Position numbers and translations under genes: made by a program. The notes below the pieces were generated by a model, which worked only from the letters and a program-made list of their open reading frames with translations, was not told where the DNA came from and ran no database searches. A stretch of DNA of 64,000 nt. Source: Hyphochytrium catenoides (Eukaryota; Sar; Hyphochytriomycetes; Hyphochytriales; Hyphochytriaceae). Numbering within the stretch: the stretch's first letter is position 1; every line of letters begins with the position of its first letter. The stretch is from the NCBI GenBank assembly GCA_900088475.1, contig FLMG01000529.1:39305-103304 (forward strand), written 5' to 3'. Shown in pieces: positions 35,023-46,180 of the stretch.

Positions 35023-36715
35023 ATGGCGAAAGGAGAATGCCAGACTTCCAACGTCAATGAATACGATGAAGGTGAAAAAGAGCCTGAGACCAAGATTCTT
35101 GACGAAGGTGACATTGCCCTTCTGAAGGTATGGTGTCCAGGCTTTCGTCAAAATTGCGGTGAGCTCTGACGGGGACCCCCTCAGACCTATGGCCTTGGAC
35201 CTTACACCAAGGCAATCAAAACGTGTGAAGACGACATAAAAAATATTCAGAAGCGAGTGAACGACCTCGCCGGCATAAAGGAGTCAGACACGGGTCTGTC
35301 CTTACCATCTCAGTGGGACTTGAACGCAGACAAGCAGATGATGCAGGAAGAACAGCCGCTTCAGGTAGTGGGGGCCGGCTACTGCCATGTACGATGTCTT
35401 TGCTGATGACTTGGGTTATGAATTACAGGTGGCTCGGTGCACAAAAATTATCAACGCAGGACAGGATGATGCGAAGTATATGATCAACGTGAAGCAGATT
35501 GCCAAGTTTGTCGTTGGATTAGGAGATAAAGTGTCACCAACAGACATTGAGGAGAGCATGAGGGTGGGAGTAGATAGGACCAAGTACGCTATCCAAATCC
35601 CGCTACCACCGAAGATTGATCCCACCGTGTCCCTTATGGTAAGCTTTTGGCCGTATGCCTTTTATCACGCTAGAACCTTTTGAGTTGTCTGCCGCTGTGT
35701 CTTCCTACGTTTGTTCACTGAGGCAGAGCTTTACACTGTGACTTGTGTCTTCTGTAGACGGTAGAAGACAAACCCGATGTAACATACGATGAGGTTGGTG
35801 GAGCCAAGGATGCACTTGAGAAGCTGCGAGAAGTTGTAGAACTCCCGCTTCTTCATCCTGAGCGCTTCGTCAATCTGGGCATCGATCCTCCCAAGGGAGT
35901 CCTTCTCTACGGCCCTCCCGGGACGGGAAAGACCTTGTCAGCCCGTGCTGTGGCCAACAGGACGGATGCCTGCTTTATCAGAGTAATTGGGTCCGAGTTG
36001 GTTCAAAAGTACGTGGGTGAAGGTGCCAGAATGGTTAGGGAACTGTTCACCATGGCCCGTTCGAAAAAGGCTTGTATCGTCTTCTTTGATGAGGTGGACG
36101 CAATTGGAAGCTCAAGAGGCTCGGGAGAAGATGGAGGCACGGACAACGAAGTTCAACGAACGATGTTGCAGATTGTGACTGAGTTAGACGGCTTTGATCC
36201 GCGTGGAAACATTAAGGTATGGCGCTTCAAGCAGGCCGTCAAAACCGATGTGCAGATCATCTTCTGTATTGCATGTCTCGTCGCGATCGTTCTCTGACAT
36301 AAAGCTTCTTGAGCTGATACCAACCTTTATCATTGACAATACCAACCGCTATCATTGACAGGTTCTTATGGCGACAAATCGTCCGGACACGCTGGACCCA
36401 GCTCTAATGAGACCAGGACGTTTGGATAGGAAGGTTGAGTTCAATCTTCCTGAGCTGGATGGAAGGACGCAGATTCTGAAAATCCATGCGAAGAGGATGA
36501 ACTGCGACAGAAATATCAGATTTGAGCTAATTGCTCGTCTTTGTCCCAACACTACTGGCGCCGAGTTACGGAGCGTCTGCACAGAGGCGGGCATGTTTGC
36601 CATTAGGGCTCGGCGAAAGTCCGTGAGCGAGAAGGACTTTCTGGAGTCAGTGAATAAGGTTATCAAGGGTTACCAGAAGTTCTCTTCCACGCCAAAGTAT
36701 ATGGTGTACAATTAA
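35023..36715 (+). CDS. RPT1: 26S proteasome regulatory ATPase subunit RPT1 (PSMC2, S7)
   Basis: One of six AAA+ ATPases that unfold ubiquitinated proteins at the base of the 19S particle. Exons are 35023-35127, 35185-35364, 35429-35638, 35758-36216 and 36362-36715, all phase 0, giving 435 residues (human 433). Features in order: [20 protein letters not shown], specific to RPT1; the OB-domain segment [29 protein letters not shown]; Walker A GPPGTGKT; the pore loop region [20 protein letters not shown]; Walker [45 protein letters not shown] across intron 4, including sensor 1; and arginine fingers in [13 protein letters not shown]. It ends [10 protein letters not shown]; some partner subunits end in the gate-opening HbYX motif, and here the last three residues are VYN. 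Start at ATG 35023. Confidence 0.97.
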
Positions 36716-36872
36716 GGACCCCATAGGCGGGGGAAAAGTGGGGCTGGAAGAAGAAAGGAGCCAAATTAGGGGGCAGTACTTTCAGCGCTCGGCGATAGCT
36801 CTTCTCACATGTTAAAGTGTTAAAAGACTCTCACTTCTATGATTGAATGACGAAGTAGTGCCTTTCTGGCAG

Positions 36873-39800
36873 CTACTCCTGGCCTTCAACATCTTCTCCC
36901 TCAGCATCCTCATCTTCGGATTGCCATTGCTGGACCTGCTTGCGGACCAAATTCTTATAGGTTTGACTGCTTTTCATCAGTGAGAGGTGGTCGCCTTCAT
37001 CCACGACCATTCCCTTGATTATGACCTGATGTCAAGCAGAGAGAGCGGGGACTTTAACGAGGAGCCTGCGCTATCATCCACCTTTGTCTGTACCAGGATG
37101 CGACTGGCGTGCCTAATGGTTGACAGTCTGTGAGCGACGACAATGACGGTTCTGTCCCTCATCAAGTTGTTGATTGCCTCCTAGAGGAATACAGAGATGA
37201 CGTAAGGCTTCATCACAGTTCGGGCTATTTTTCCTTGTCTATTTTGAGAATCTCTTCTAGTCTCCTCCTTCTTGCTATGTTTTTGGTAAAGATGCCCTTA
37301 CATAGTTCTAACTCTGATGTTCTCACTCTCTCAGGCTTCAGAGGCACAGAGGGTAACGGACCTGAACAGCAGTCTCAGACTCTGCGTCCAAAGCACTTGT
37401 CGCTTCATCTAGAATACCATATAATCAATCAGCCGTTAGTGATAAAGACATAAACCCTAAAGAGGCGACTAGACTACCTAGCAGCAATATCTTGGGATTC
37501 ATAAGCAAGGCTCTTGCAATAGCAATTCTCTGTATGGAGTGTCCAGTCAGCCAACACCTAAGGTACAAGTCCATAAAAGGAAATATCCAATCACTTGGCA
37601 AACCTGCTTCTGTCCTCCCGAGAGACGAACTCCTCGCTCTCCCACCATAGTCTCATAACCGCTGAAAGCACACATGTTTAACTAAGAGCAGACGAGTATG
37701 GCTGGTGGTAATTGTGTTTGATGAGACCACGTAATCAGTGAGTTTGAGGGTAATGGCCACATATGAAGAGGGAGATGTAAGAATGCAGAAAGGAGCGATA
37801 CATGGTAATGTTGATGTAACGCACTCTGGGAATTGCATAATGAAGTCGTGGGCATTCGCCAGTTTGGCAGCGTCTTGAATTTCCTGAGTTGTGGGAGTGC
37901 GGTCGCTAGACCCATACGCTATGTTCTCCCTAATGGTGGTAGCGAATAGAACAGGCTCTGGATTGTGAAGCAAGCCGAGTTGAGAAGAAGCGTGAGTAAA
38001 CGAGACCACCTTTTTCGCTCACAGGTGGCTTAGCACTGTACTGACTGATCACCTTGTGAAACACTGGCAATTTGGGAATGCAGCCATTGATAGTTCAAAT
38101 CTTTTATGTCGACGTCATCCAGCAGAATCTTTCCATCGTTGACATCATAGAACCGCTGGATCAAAGCTAGTGCGGTAGACTTACCATGCCCGCTATAGGC
38201 AGCACAGTAAGAATGGGTGGGGTTTCACGATAAGGCATTGGAGTGTTTAGAGATAGGAGAGACATTACCTGGTCCCTACAAGGGCATATGTCTGGTTAGG
38301 TGGTACCGTAAAGCTCATGCCGTTTAGTGCCAGACGGTCTGGCCGAGAAGGATAAGAGAATGTGACATCCTTAAACTGTATCCTACCCTTGAAGTTCTCA
38401 ATGAGAACCCCTTGATCCGGCTGGATGTTGATCCGCGGGAGCCTATCAAGGAGTTGAAAGACTCTCTCCCTGTGAGATAACCCGATGCAAAAGGTGCACT
38501 TTAGATTAAGAACAGTGAATCCTGAAGATATTATCTTCCGGGTACAGGAAACATCCGTACGTGGCACCAAGAGCGTTCATTAAGTTTCCAAAGAGGCTCG
38601 AAAGACCACCGAGGGCGAAAGCAATGTTCACCGTATCTGCAGGTATGTGAGAGAGACGGCAGAGTAGCGGAGAAGCACAAGCGAGAGGTGAAGCAGAGAG
38701 CGGTATGAGAAGGAAGCAAGAGGAGAGCTATAAGTAGGAGTATTCTGTGCAGCCAAATCAAGGGTTTACTTACACAGCATGAAAGCCGTCAGGTATCCAG
38801 CAGTGAACTTCCCTTCTACTACATCTCTTGCGCCGAACCTGTCCACGAAGCTTATTGATTAGGCACTCCACCCCATTCTCAGGCATCTTCAGCCACAAAT
38901 GCCGCTTGTTTCCTCAATTTGAGCTTGGATGCCATCGTGATCTTTTAAATCCAATCGCCTGCATGGAGCTGGCACTTACCATAGGACTATTGTTATTGCA
39001 GTATAAGCCAGGAAGCCGATGCCGCCGGAGAAGAATCCTAAGCAATCGCGGTGAGTTACAGGAGCTGTAATCCTGGGCCATGAGGTATATGCGACGGTGG
39101 AGGTTGCCCACGCATGGGGCAGCTTTGTGCAACTTACCATAGGCCAGCGCTTTTTTCTTCCCGATCTGGTAGGTGTCGTTTATCTTCTCCTCGTATTTCC
39201 TTCCCTCTGTTTTCTCCATGCCGAAGGATCTGACAGTACGAATGTTGCTGAAGCTCTCCTGAGCGATGTCTGAGGCTTCCGCAAGCTTAGCTTGGTAGCT
39301 TTTGGCGAACTAGATCGAAATATCGATATGCCAAGCGAGGCACATAAGTGCCACGGAAAATGTGTAGAGGGCTAACGTAGACATGCCTCACCTTTCGTAC
39401 AAGCTTTGCATCTGAAGTTTAACAAGGGCAGGAGGCCAGCAAAGGGTTTAGGGAGACGAAGGGTGACTGGAAAAGCTGGGGCATAAGTCCCCCTGTACCG
39501 CAATGAAGGGTCTTATGACTTACATATTACGGCACCGATACTGAGCAATGGCACGACGAGCAACATGATGAGAGTAAGGCGCCAAGAAAGATAAAAAAGA
39601 AACCCCAGGCATCCTAGCAGCTGCGCCATCCAGCGAAGGAACATCGATATGTTGGTGGTTACTGTATCCTAGGGGATAAGATAAGATATCAGCAACGACC
39701 CTCTTCCAGCCGGTCTGGCCCACCCAGGGCGCAGCACCAGAAGTCTCTAAATCATCTTCCTATAGTATTGCAGGAGCACTCTGCCCCGTCGTTATTATCA

Positions 39801-41234
39801 GTACACGTCATTATGGCAAGGGTGGTACCTGCAGGAGCATGGTGTCGGATGCTAGCCTATTGAGGAGCTCTCCCGTCTTGCTTTCATCAAAGAAGCCAAT
39901 TTCTTGCTGCAATAGGTTGTTAAAGAGCAACCTTCGCAGCCTTGCAACCACTCTTTCGCCTGACGTATTGAAGAGTGAAGCTGGAACGACAAACTAGGAA
40001 TCAGACATTGCTCTCTGTTACTCCTCCCCGTAGGAGAGAGCTCCGACCCTAAGCTAGGCCGACGTGCACTCCTACCTCTAATGAACGTGCATACTGATCC
40101 AACAAAGAAAAGGAGTAGAAGAAGTAATGCCGTCCTGTTAAGGTCCATTTCTCGCTCTTTTTTTGACCTTTTCCCGTCTCCTTCAGCCGCAATGTCAATG
40201 AGTTTGCCCAGCAGGGCAGGTGATAGAATTTGGGCAGCCGCAGCAACGACGAGGGCCATGGTACCAAAAATGAGAAACCATTTCTCAGGCTACGGTCAAA
40301 GAGGAAGACAGCACGAAAATGTTCACCGTGAGTTCTGGCGCACTCCCTGGTGCCAGTTAAACGACAGTAATACAGCTGTTGGCAAGAGACGGACGATGTT
40401 GCCATCGACTCAGGAGTAAGTGCTGAAGAAGTGCACACTAGCAAGCAAAGGTGCAAGCTTGAATTTTGGGGGGATGACTTCAAAGAAGGAAACCGCACCT
40501 TAGACAGGGCAAACATGCGTCCTATAGAGACTTTGGATGTGCCTGTTGGCCCTTGGCTGATGTATCTGTCAACCTTCAGGCGGACCTCAGAACCCTCACT
40601 GCTGGAACCACCTTTGTCGCGTCCTAACAAAGATTCACTCATCTCATCCTCATTCAGAGCCGTCCTAATGGGACTCTTCAGGTGCATGATCGATGTGAGC
40701 AAAAGGCCACTCGAAAGTGTGATGGCGCTAATTAGTATAGCTTTTTGCAGCTGCTCATGGTATGAGAAAGACAGCACTTTGCCTAAGAGGAAGAGAAATG
40801 ATGCAAAGTTGATATATACGCTTGCCACGGCTCTCTGCTTGCGACGGCGACGGTGAAGGGTGAGCACCCATATGCCGAGTGCTCGGACCAGAGAAATCAC
40901 CGGAACTTCGACCTAAAACACGCAAAATGTGTTAGCCCAGCAATAAAGGCAAGTGCCGACCTTCATGGTTCGAACCATGCGCAAGGACTACAGGGTAAAG
41001 CAAGCAGAATGCTGGTAGAAGCGGTTAGAGTCAATCCCAGGATCTGATGCTTACCAGAGATCTTCTGAAGCCATAGTGCCGCACTTCACGTTGGAACATC
41101 TCCCTTACATCGCCATGGTACAGCACCAAGAGAAGAATCCACAGACCCACCACATCAATCACAGCTATGAATCTCAAGAGAAGCTTCAGTCCGCGTTGTC
41201 GCGCTGCCATTGACCTATGTCCACTTTCATCCAT
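36873..41234 (-). CDS. ABCB-family half ABC transporter (TAP/ABCB9-like)
   Basis: One transmembrane domain plus one nucleotide-binding domain; it would act as a dimer to move peptides or other solutes across an internal membrane. There are 18 exons: 41234-41055, 40912-40499, 40289-40076, 39980-39829, 39668-39524, 39411-39392 (20 nt), 39309-39138, 39037-38980, 38838-38774, 38636-38561, 38469-38269, 38192-38053, 37957-37825, 37661-37604, 37529-37478, 37408-37362, 37180-37094 and 37025-36873. The phases sum correctly to 788 residues. Residues 1-140 hold four hydrophobic helices resembling the TMD0 of ABCB9/TAP proteins. The core domain includes [20 protein letters not shown] and [14 protein letters not shown]. 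The NBD has ALVGTSGHGKST (Walker A), the Q-loop VSQEPVLFA, signature LSGGQKQR, Walker [13 protein letters not shown] and the H-loop VVAHRLST. The longer frame starts at GTG 41240; ATG 41234 is chosen. It converges on RPT1 with 157 nt between stop codons. Confidence 0.93.
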
Positions 41235-41875
41235 GGTCACAACGTCCTTTTAACCCAAGGTCTGGTGCATTGCAGCGGCTATTGCACCTTGGTCTTCTGT
41301 TTACCTTGGCCAGCTACTCTCAAGACCGAGCAGAAGTGTCTTCAATGGCACTTGCCAATCCTGAACGACGAAGAAGGTTTGGCTCCTCCTTGTCACTAAC
41401 GCCGCCTTGAGGATTATCCCCAACAAGAGGGACGAGAGACTTATTATCCGCTGCGCGTGTGCGCGTTTGCTGCCTGCAGCTTCCCTCCTGCGTCAAGACC
41501 TCAAGAGCGAGCAGGATGATGCTCTTATTAGAATGAGATCCTGCTCGCTTTCATCATCGGTATCATCCTTGTCCTTCCTCTCCTATATGCCTCTTCATAA
41601 TCTGCAGACCTCCCCTGGGAGCGGCCTGCCTACCAAGATGAGAAACAAGAAGGGGGCGAAAGTCGATCCTTCTGCCAAGCCTTCTGCCCTCTAATGGACG
41701 AGAGCAAACTCCGTCGCACCTTGCTGCTGTTGACTGATCAGGAGAAGATGATCCAGCCTTCAGCCTGGAAGCATTGTGGACGCTCCCGCCTTCCAGACCA
41801 AAGCTGTAGCTTGCTTCCTTTAGACAGTCATCAAACGTGACCTGAGACCACGCCCCCTCGTCTTGCTTGAGGTCC
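41235..41875. other. Divergent intergenic region
   Basis: Between the ABC transporter and the NnrU-family gene. Short open frames on both strands lack conserved features; this region should carry both promoters. Confidence 0.4.
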
Positions 41876-42892
41876 ATGTCTGATCGCGTCCCCCAAATGG
41901 ACCAGAACAACCGGCCAGCGACGGTGAAGATATCGGCTCTCACTCAACGTGGGCTGCAAAGAAGACCTGGCGGGGGATGGGTTACTGCCTCCATCCTTGC
42001 TGGATGGCTTGCCTTTGGCGGGTCTCACCTCTATTTGAGCAGTGAGCCACGCAGGTCAAGACTCATTGAAAAGTATGGCAAAGAGAAATTTCAGGCCGGA
42101 TACACCCTCATCTCATTCATGACTATCGGTCCGCTCTCCTTGGTCGCACTTCGCTATGGTAAGCGCTTTCCTGGTCCTCGGCTTTGGAATGGGAGCGCAG
42201 CGTTACCAAGAGTAACTGGGAAGATCCTGCACATAGCTGGTTTCTTTATCCTCGCCCAAGCTGTTGTGGACCCAAGTGATTTCTCGCTCGCAAAGCAAAT
42301 GGAGAAGGAGCAGAAAGAGAAGCAGCAGGAAGAGGCTACCAAGGAAGACGGTGTTAGTGCTGTAGCAATGGTGGCTAAGGAGGACGCTGAGAGTATTGAT
42401 GCACAGATCTATGGGAGAGGTATGTGCGCCTTACAAGCATTGACCGTTATTGAGATCTATGAACTGTTCCTATGGCAGGGCCCTGTTATCTTGATACACT
42501 GTCGTCTGTAGCACCCATGTCTTCACCTAACTGACGGACTCTTTGCCACATATCGACTAGGCATTCATCGGGTGAGTCGCCATCCTTTCTTCACTGGCCT
42601 CTCTACGGTAACACTGGGGTCACTGCTGCGTCATGGTCATCTCAACCCGGTGCTCTACTTCATTGGCTTCCCCATCTTCACCATGCTGGGATGCATTCAT
42701 CAAGATCAGCGGCTATTAAGAAACAGCGAGAACCCAGAGATAACTCGCCAATTCTTGGAGCACACCTCTATCTTACCCTTCGGCGCATTTCTGGCCGGAA
42801 AAAATTCCTTCAACTCCGCGCTGAGAGAGATGAACACGACAGCGGCAATATCTTCATACGCTGCTGCGATGGTGCTGCTCCTCTTCCCCTAA
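41876..42892 (+). CDS. NnrU/Z-ISO-family multispan membrane protein
   Basis: Two exons, 41876-42419 and 42561-42892 (phase 1), give 291 residues with about six hydrophobic segments. The family signature is GIHRVSRHPFFTGLSTVTLGS across the junction, then LLRHGHLNPVLYFIGFPIF and HQDQRLL, matching the G-x-x-R-x-x-RHP...H...G layout of the NnrU family. That family includes bacterial NnrU and plastid 15-cis-zeta-carotene isomerase (Z-ISO), a haem-dependent carotenoid enzyme. An N-terminal HLYLSS and the RHP/RHGH histidines are candidate haem ligands. A 40-residue Lys/Glu-rich insert (MEKEQKEKQQEE) in the middle is unusual. ATG 41876 is the first ATG of the frame; no obvious plastid bipartite signal is present, so a true Z-ISO role is unproven. 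Confidence 0.65.
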
Positions 42893-43797
42893 GGGGCCAA
42901 TCTCATCCATGGCTTAGCTGTGATAGACTGCGACAGCTCTCTGACGGGGATGGGTAAGCAAAGGTGGTCTGGGTCGACACGGCGTAACAGGCAACGTTGA
43001 AAAGCAGGTCGTATGGCTTCCACCAAACCCTCTCGCACATGTGGGGGCTTCCATGTATGCCTTTTGACACTTCAGGGCCCGTTGGTGATTTCTCCCTGCG
43101 CTGTTATCAGAGTGCACTCTAAACCGCTGAGTGACAAATTTACTGTGGCCGACCTCTGTTCTCAGCCGACGGCCAAGACAGCCTCTCATACTCCCCACAA
43201 TCTGCCCTACTCAAGCTGCCACATATCGTGCCGTGCCTGCTACCTCCTGTATGTTTCCCGGCACCGGTGGTCGCCGTTTTGAGATCTGCCTATCGAGAAG
43301 TCCCGTAAGCTGGGCCGCGGTGATCCGAGTATTTGTCTTTCACTTGTCACTCAATCATCAAGTAAACGAAGTGTATCATTGCATGTTTACCAATATCTTC
43401 GGCACGAGAGGCTCTAGCTAGCACATCCACCTAGAGCAATTAGCCTTGTGCAGTCATAAGGCATAAACATGCGTACTTCTCTCGCCAGGGAGATGGTAAC
43501 TGCTTGTCAGAGGATACACTTACCTTGGCTTTCTTTCTCTCATTTTGCCTAACGATTGTGAGGGTCCATCAAGTGCTTTGAACCTGTACCACGGTGTGTG
43601 GGCCGCGGCGATCGTGAAGGCCTTGGGGGATGCCTCTTTACTGGGTGAATGGCTCAGACATAGACACCGGATGGCAAGCAACTCTAGGAGTCGATTGTTG
43701 TCGAGCACTGGGGCTTCCTGTAGTAGCCGGCCGCCGAGCTGCTAACCTCCTCCTGTCACCCTTTGCCCTTTGCTGTCTTTTCAGAGGTCCCCCGGGA
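42893..43797. other. Intergenic stretch, no clear gene
   Basis: Only short overlapping frames on both strands. The open frame that becomes the first exon of the next gene extends back to an ATG at 43630, so its last ~170 nt could be coding. Confidence 0.35.
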
Positions 43798-45928
43798 ATG
43801 TCCCAAGATTATGAAGAGGGCGGGTTGAAGTTACGGTACAAGCAGCAACAGCCAGGGCAGCAGCAACCGTCGAAGGATCAAGAGGCCGCGAGAGATGTGG
43901 ACGTCAGGAGGCAGACTCTTGACCAGACGAGCCTGAGTCTGAGGTCAGGCACTCCTGGAAGTGACAGAGAGGAGGCAGGAGACACGGTGAAGGAAAGCGA
44001 GAAGGTTACAGAGGAAGATATAGAGATCAAACAGCTCCTTTGCTTTGACCTACGGGGTGCCGTGGTGACTGCAGACGGAGGCGCGATTGTAGGATTGGGT
44101 CGGTGATCATATTCATCATCAGACGCGGCGGTCTCAGATCCCTGTTGCTAGCCACCCATCAGGCTCAGCAATGGCTAAAGTTCTGCAAGTCTCAAGTGCA
44201 GAGCCTTTGGCCGAACTTCCTGAACCTATGGCTCGATCACACTCTGCCAAAGTACGAACGCTTCTGCCGTCCAAGCTATGGACAGCTCCTGCGCCTAGCT
44301 GGTCGCCGGAAGAGCAAGTATTGACTTCAACTCTCCAGGGCATTGTCGCCAAAACAAGTCCAAGTCTCTGGATAGAGGGGCAAGGAATGTATGAGTTCAT
44401 AGCTCAGCAGCTCGCTAAGGAGATCGGGGAAGAGCATGTGGAACACGTCACGTCGGTGTGGAGTCTACTGGAGATTTTTGGAGAGCACGTCAGCGGGTAC
44501 ATTGTCTTCAACAGTGAGCACAAGCAGAGCATCAACATCGCCACCTCTCTCTGCGGACCCAAGCATTGCGTCGCTGTCCACGAGAGCCTTCTTAACAAAG
44601 CTCAGGAGACTTTGCCCAGAGAAGTCAAGGCTGACGCAAGTAAGGTTCCTGACCTGATGTCAGTTTGGAGAGAACATAAAGAGCTCTTCTCCCGCCATGG
44701 CGTACTGGTCCTTGACCCAGGCATTCGGCTACCCGCACGGGATCTGGCTGTTGCACAGAATCTTTTCACCTGCTACGATTTAAAGGGGGAGGATATGGAG
44801 GAGATAATGAATGTATGTGGTCCTCGGGCCTATGTCTTTGGCTGGGCGAAGGAGGATGAGTTAGTGCATCAAGCCTCCAAGGTTGGTGCCGCAGTGCTGG
44901 CTTCAGACTACTCTCTCAACCTCTCGGTACTGTGCCAGCTCCCAATCCAGACTCCAGCTTCCCACCGGGATCCACAGAAGAGTGCTGGGGAAGAGCACAT
45001 GGCGACTTCTAACGTAGAAACTAAGGAACAGGACGCTGATGGTTCTGCCCAGGTAGAGAAAGAAGGGGTCCGTTTTCAGAGGAGGAAACGGCGGACTATC
45101 GGCTTTGTCATGTCAGATGGAGATAATATCCAATGGATGGGAGGGGGTTTCGTCTCTGACAAAGGCTTTTGGGCTTCTCCACTGCGAGGGACCTTGCCGA
45201 TGACATGGGAACTCGCTGCTGCTCTACAAGATTTAGCTCCGAGATCGATAGAGCATCTTAAGAAAACCGCCTCATCTCAAGATTGCTTCGTTGCAGGCAT
45301 CAGTGGTGCCGGATATGCGTTCTTGGACGAAGTAAAAGATCGTAAGAATTTCGCGCAGTGGTCAAGCCAAGTGTTGGAGCGAGCTGGTCTCCGATGCACA
45401 TCCGTGATGAACGTCTCTGGCTCACATATGGAGCATTGCTTTGAGCTGTTAGAGGAAGAAAACATAGATGCTGTGGTGTTCAAAGGTTGGCTGTATGATG
45501 CAGGGAAGGGCCAGATCTTGTGGCATAATGTGAAGCCTGTTGTTGCCTATCGATATCTATTGTGGGAAAATCTGGGCCCCGACAAGACGCCTGAGGGCGT
45601 TGCAGAGGCAATCAGCAAGCTTCCGCTCGAGTCCTCTTCCCTGCAGGACAGATTTATCCTTATCAACGTGCATGCATGGTCGTGGAAGGGCTTAGGCGGC
45701 CCATTGGCAGCAGTTAAAAAGTGTATGGATTTACTCCCTCCCGATACTGATGTAGTCACACTAGATCAGTTCTTGGTCCGCCTCAAGGACGAAAAGGTTC
45801 AGGAACAAGAAGAGGAGTGGCAACACGTGAAGCAGGAAGAGCCCTCTGTTCCTAAGTCAGACGTAGCCGAAGAAGAGGTGAAGCAGGAAAGCGATAGGGA
45901 GGCGTTCTACTTCTGCTCCGTCTCGTAG
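43798..45928 (+). CDS. GxGYxYP-family protein (putative glycoside-hydrolase-like)
   Basis: The family is mostly bacterial, is suggested to act on carbohydrates, and has no proven reaction. The main exon runs to 45928 and is open from ATG 44171 for 585 residues. A 5' exon 43798-44102 joins best to an acceptor at 44151/44152 (phase 2, 49-nt intron), giving about 693 residues; a start at 43630 or at 44171 is also possible. In the 585-residue numbering, TLQGIVAKTSPSLWIEG lies near residue 56, GFVMSDGDNIQWMGGGF near 311, SPLRGTLPMTWELA near 337, and the naming motif appears as GISGAGYAF near 376 (Tyr kept, final YP changed to FL). Then follow DAVVFKGWLYD and INVHAWSW. The C-terminus is a Glu/Lys tail. 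There is no signal peptide at ATG 44171, unlike many bacterial relatives. It has few introns compared with neighbours. Confidence 0.75.
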
Positions 45929-46180
45929 GATAGATAGGGCAAGTGTAAAAGTCAGGTGTCAACCGCAACCCTCGAACCAGGGGGCCATTATATATAACCT
46001 GTTATTGGTTAGGAATGTCAAGCGCTCATGCAGGGCCATTTCCAGAGACGCCTCCAGGCCTCCAACTCTCTTAATCTGTGGCTGGTCTTTTAGCCAAAGC
46101 TAAGTTGATACTGGGGATAGTCGTTTACGAGTCAGTCTAATTATTTGAAGTCAATGGGCGTAGCTAGCGCCTGCATATTA

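Noticed and set aside
40431-40856. Plus-strand open frame of 141 codons
   Set aside because: Antisense shadow of exon 2 of the ABC transporter, whose splice phases and family match are clear.
45960-46010. Possible tRNA on the minus strand (GGTTCGAGGG)
   Set aside because: The T-arm does not pair over five bases and no acceptor, D or anticodon stem can be drawn around it.
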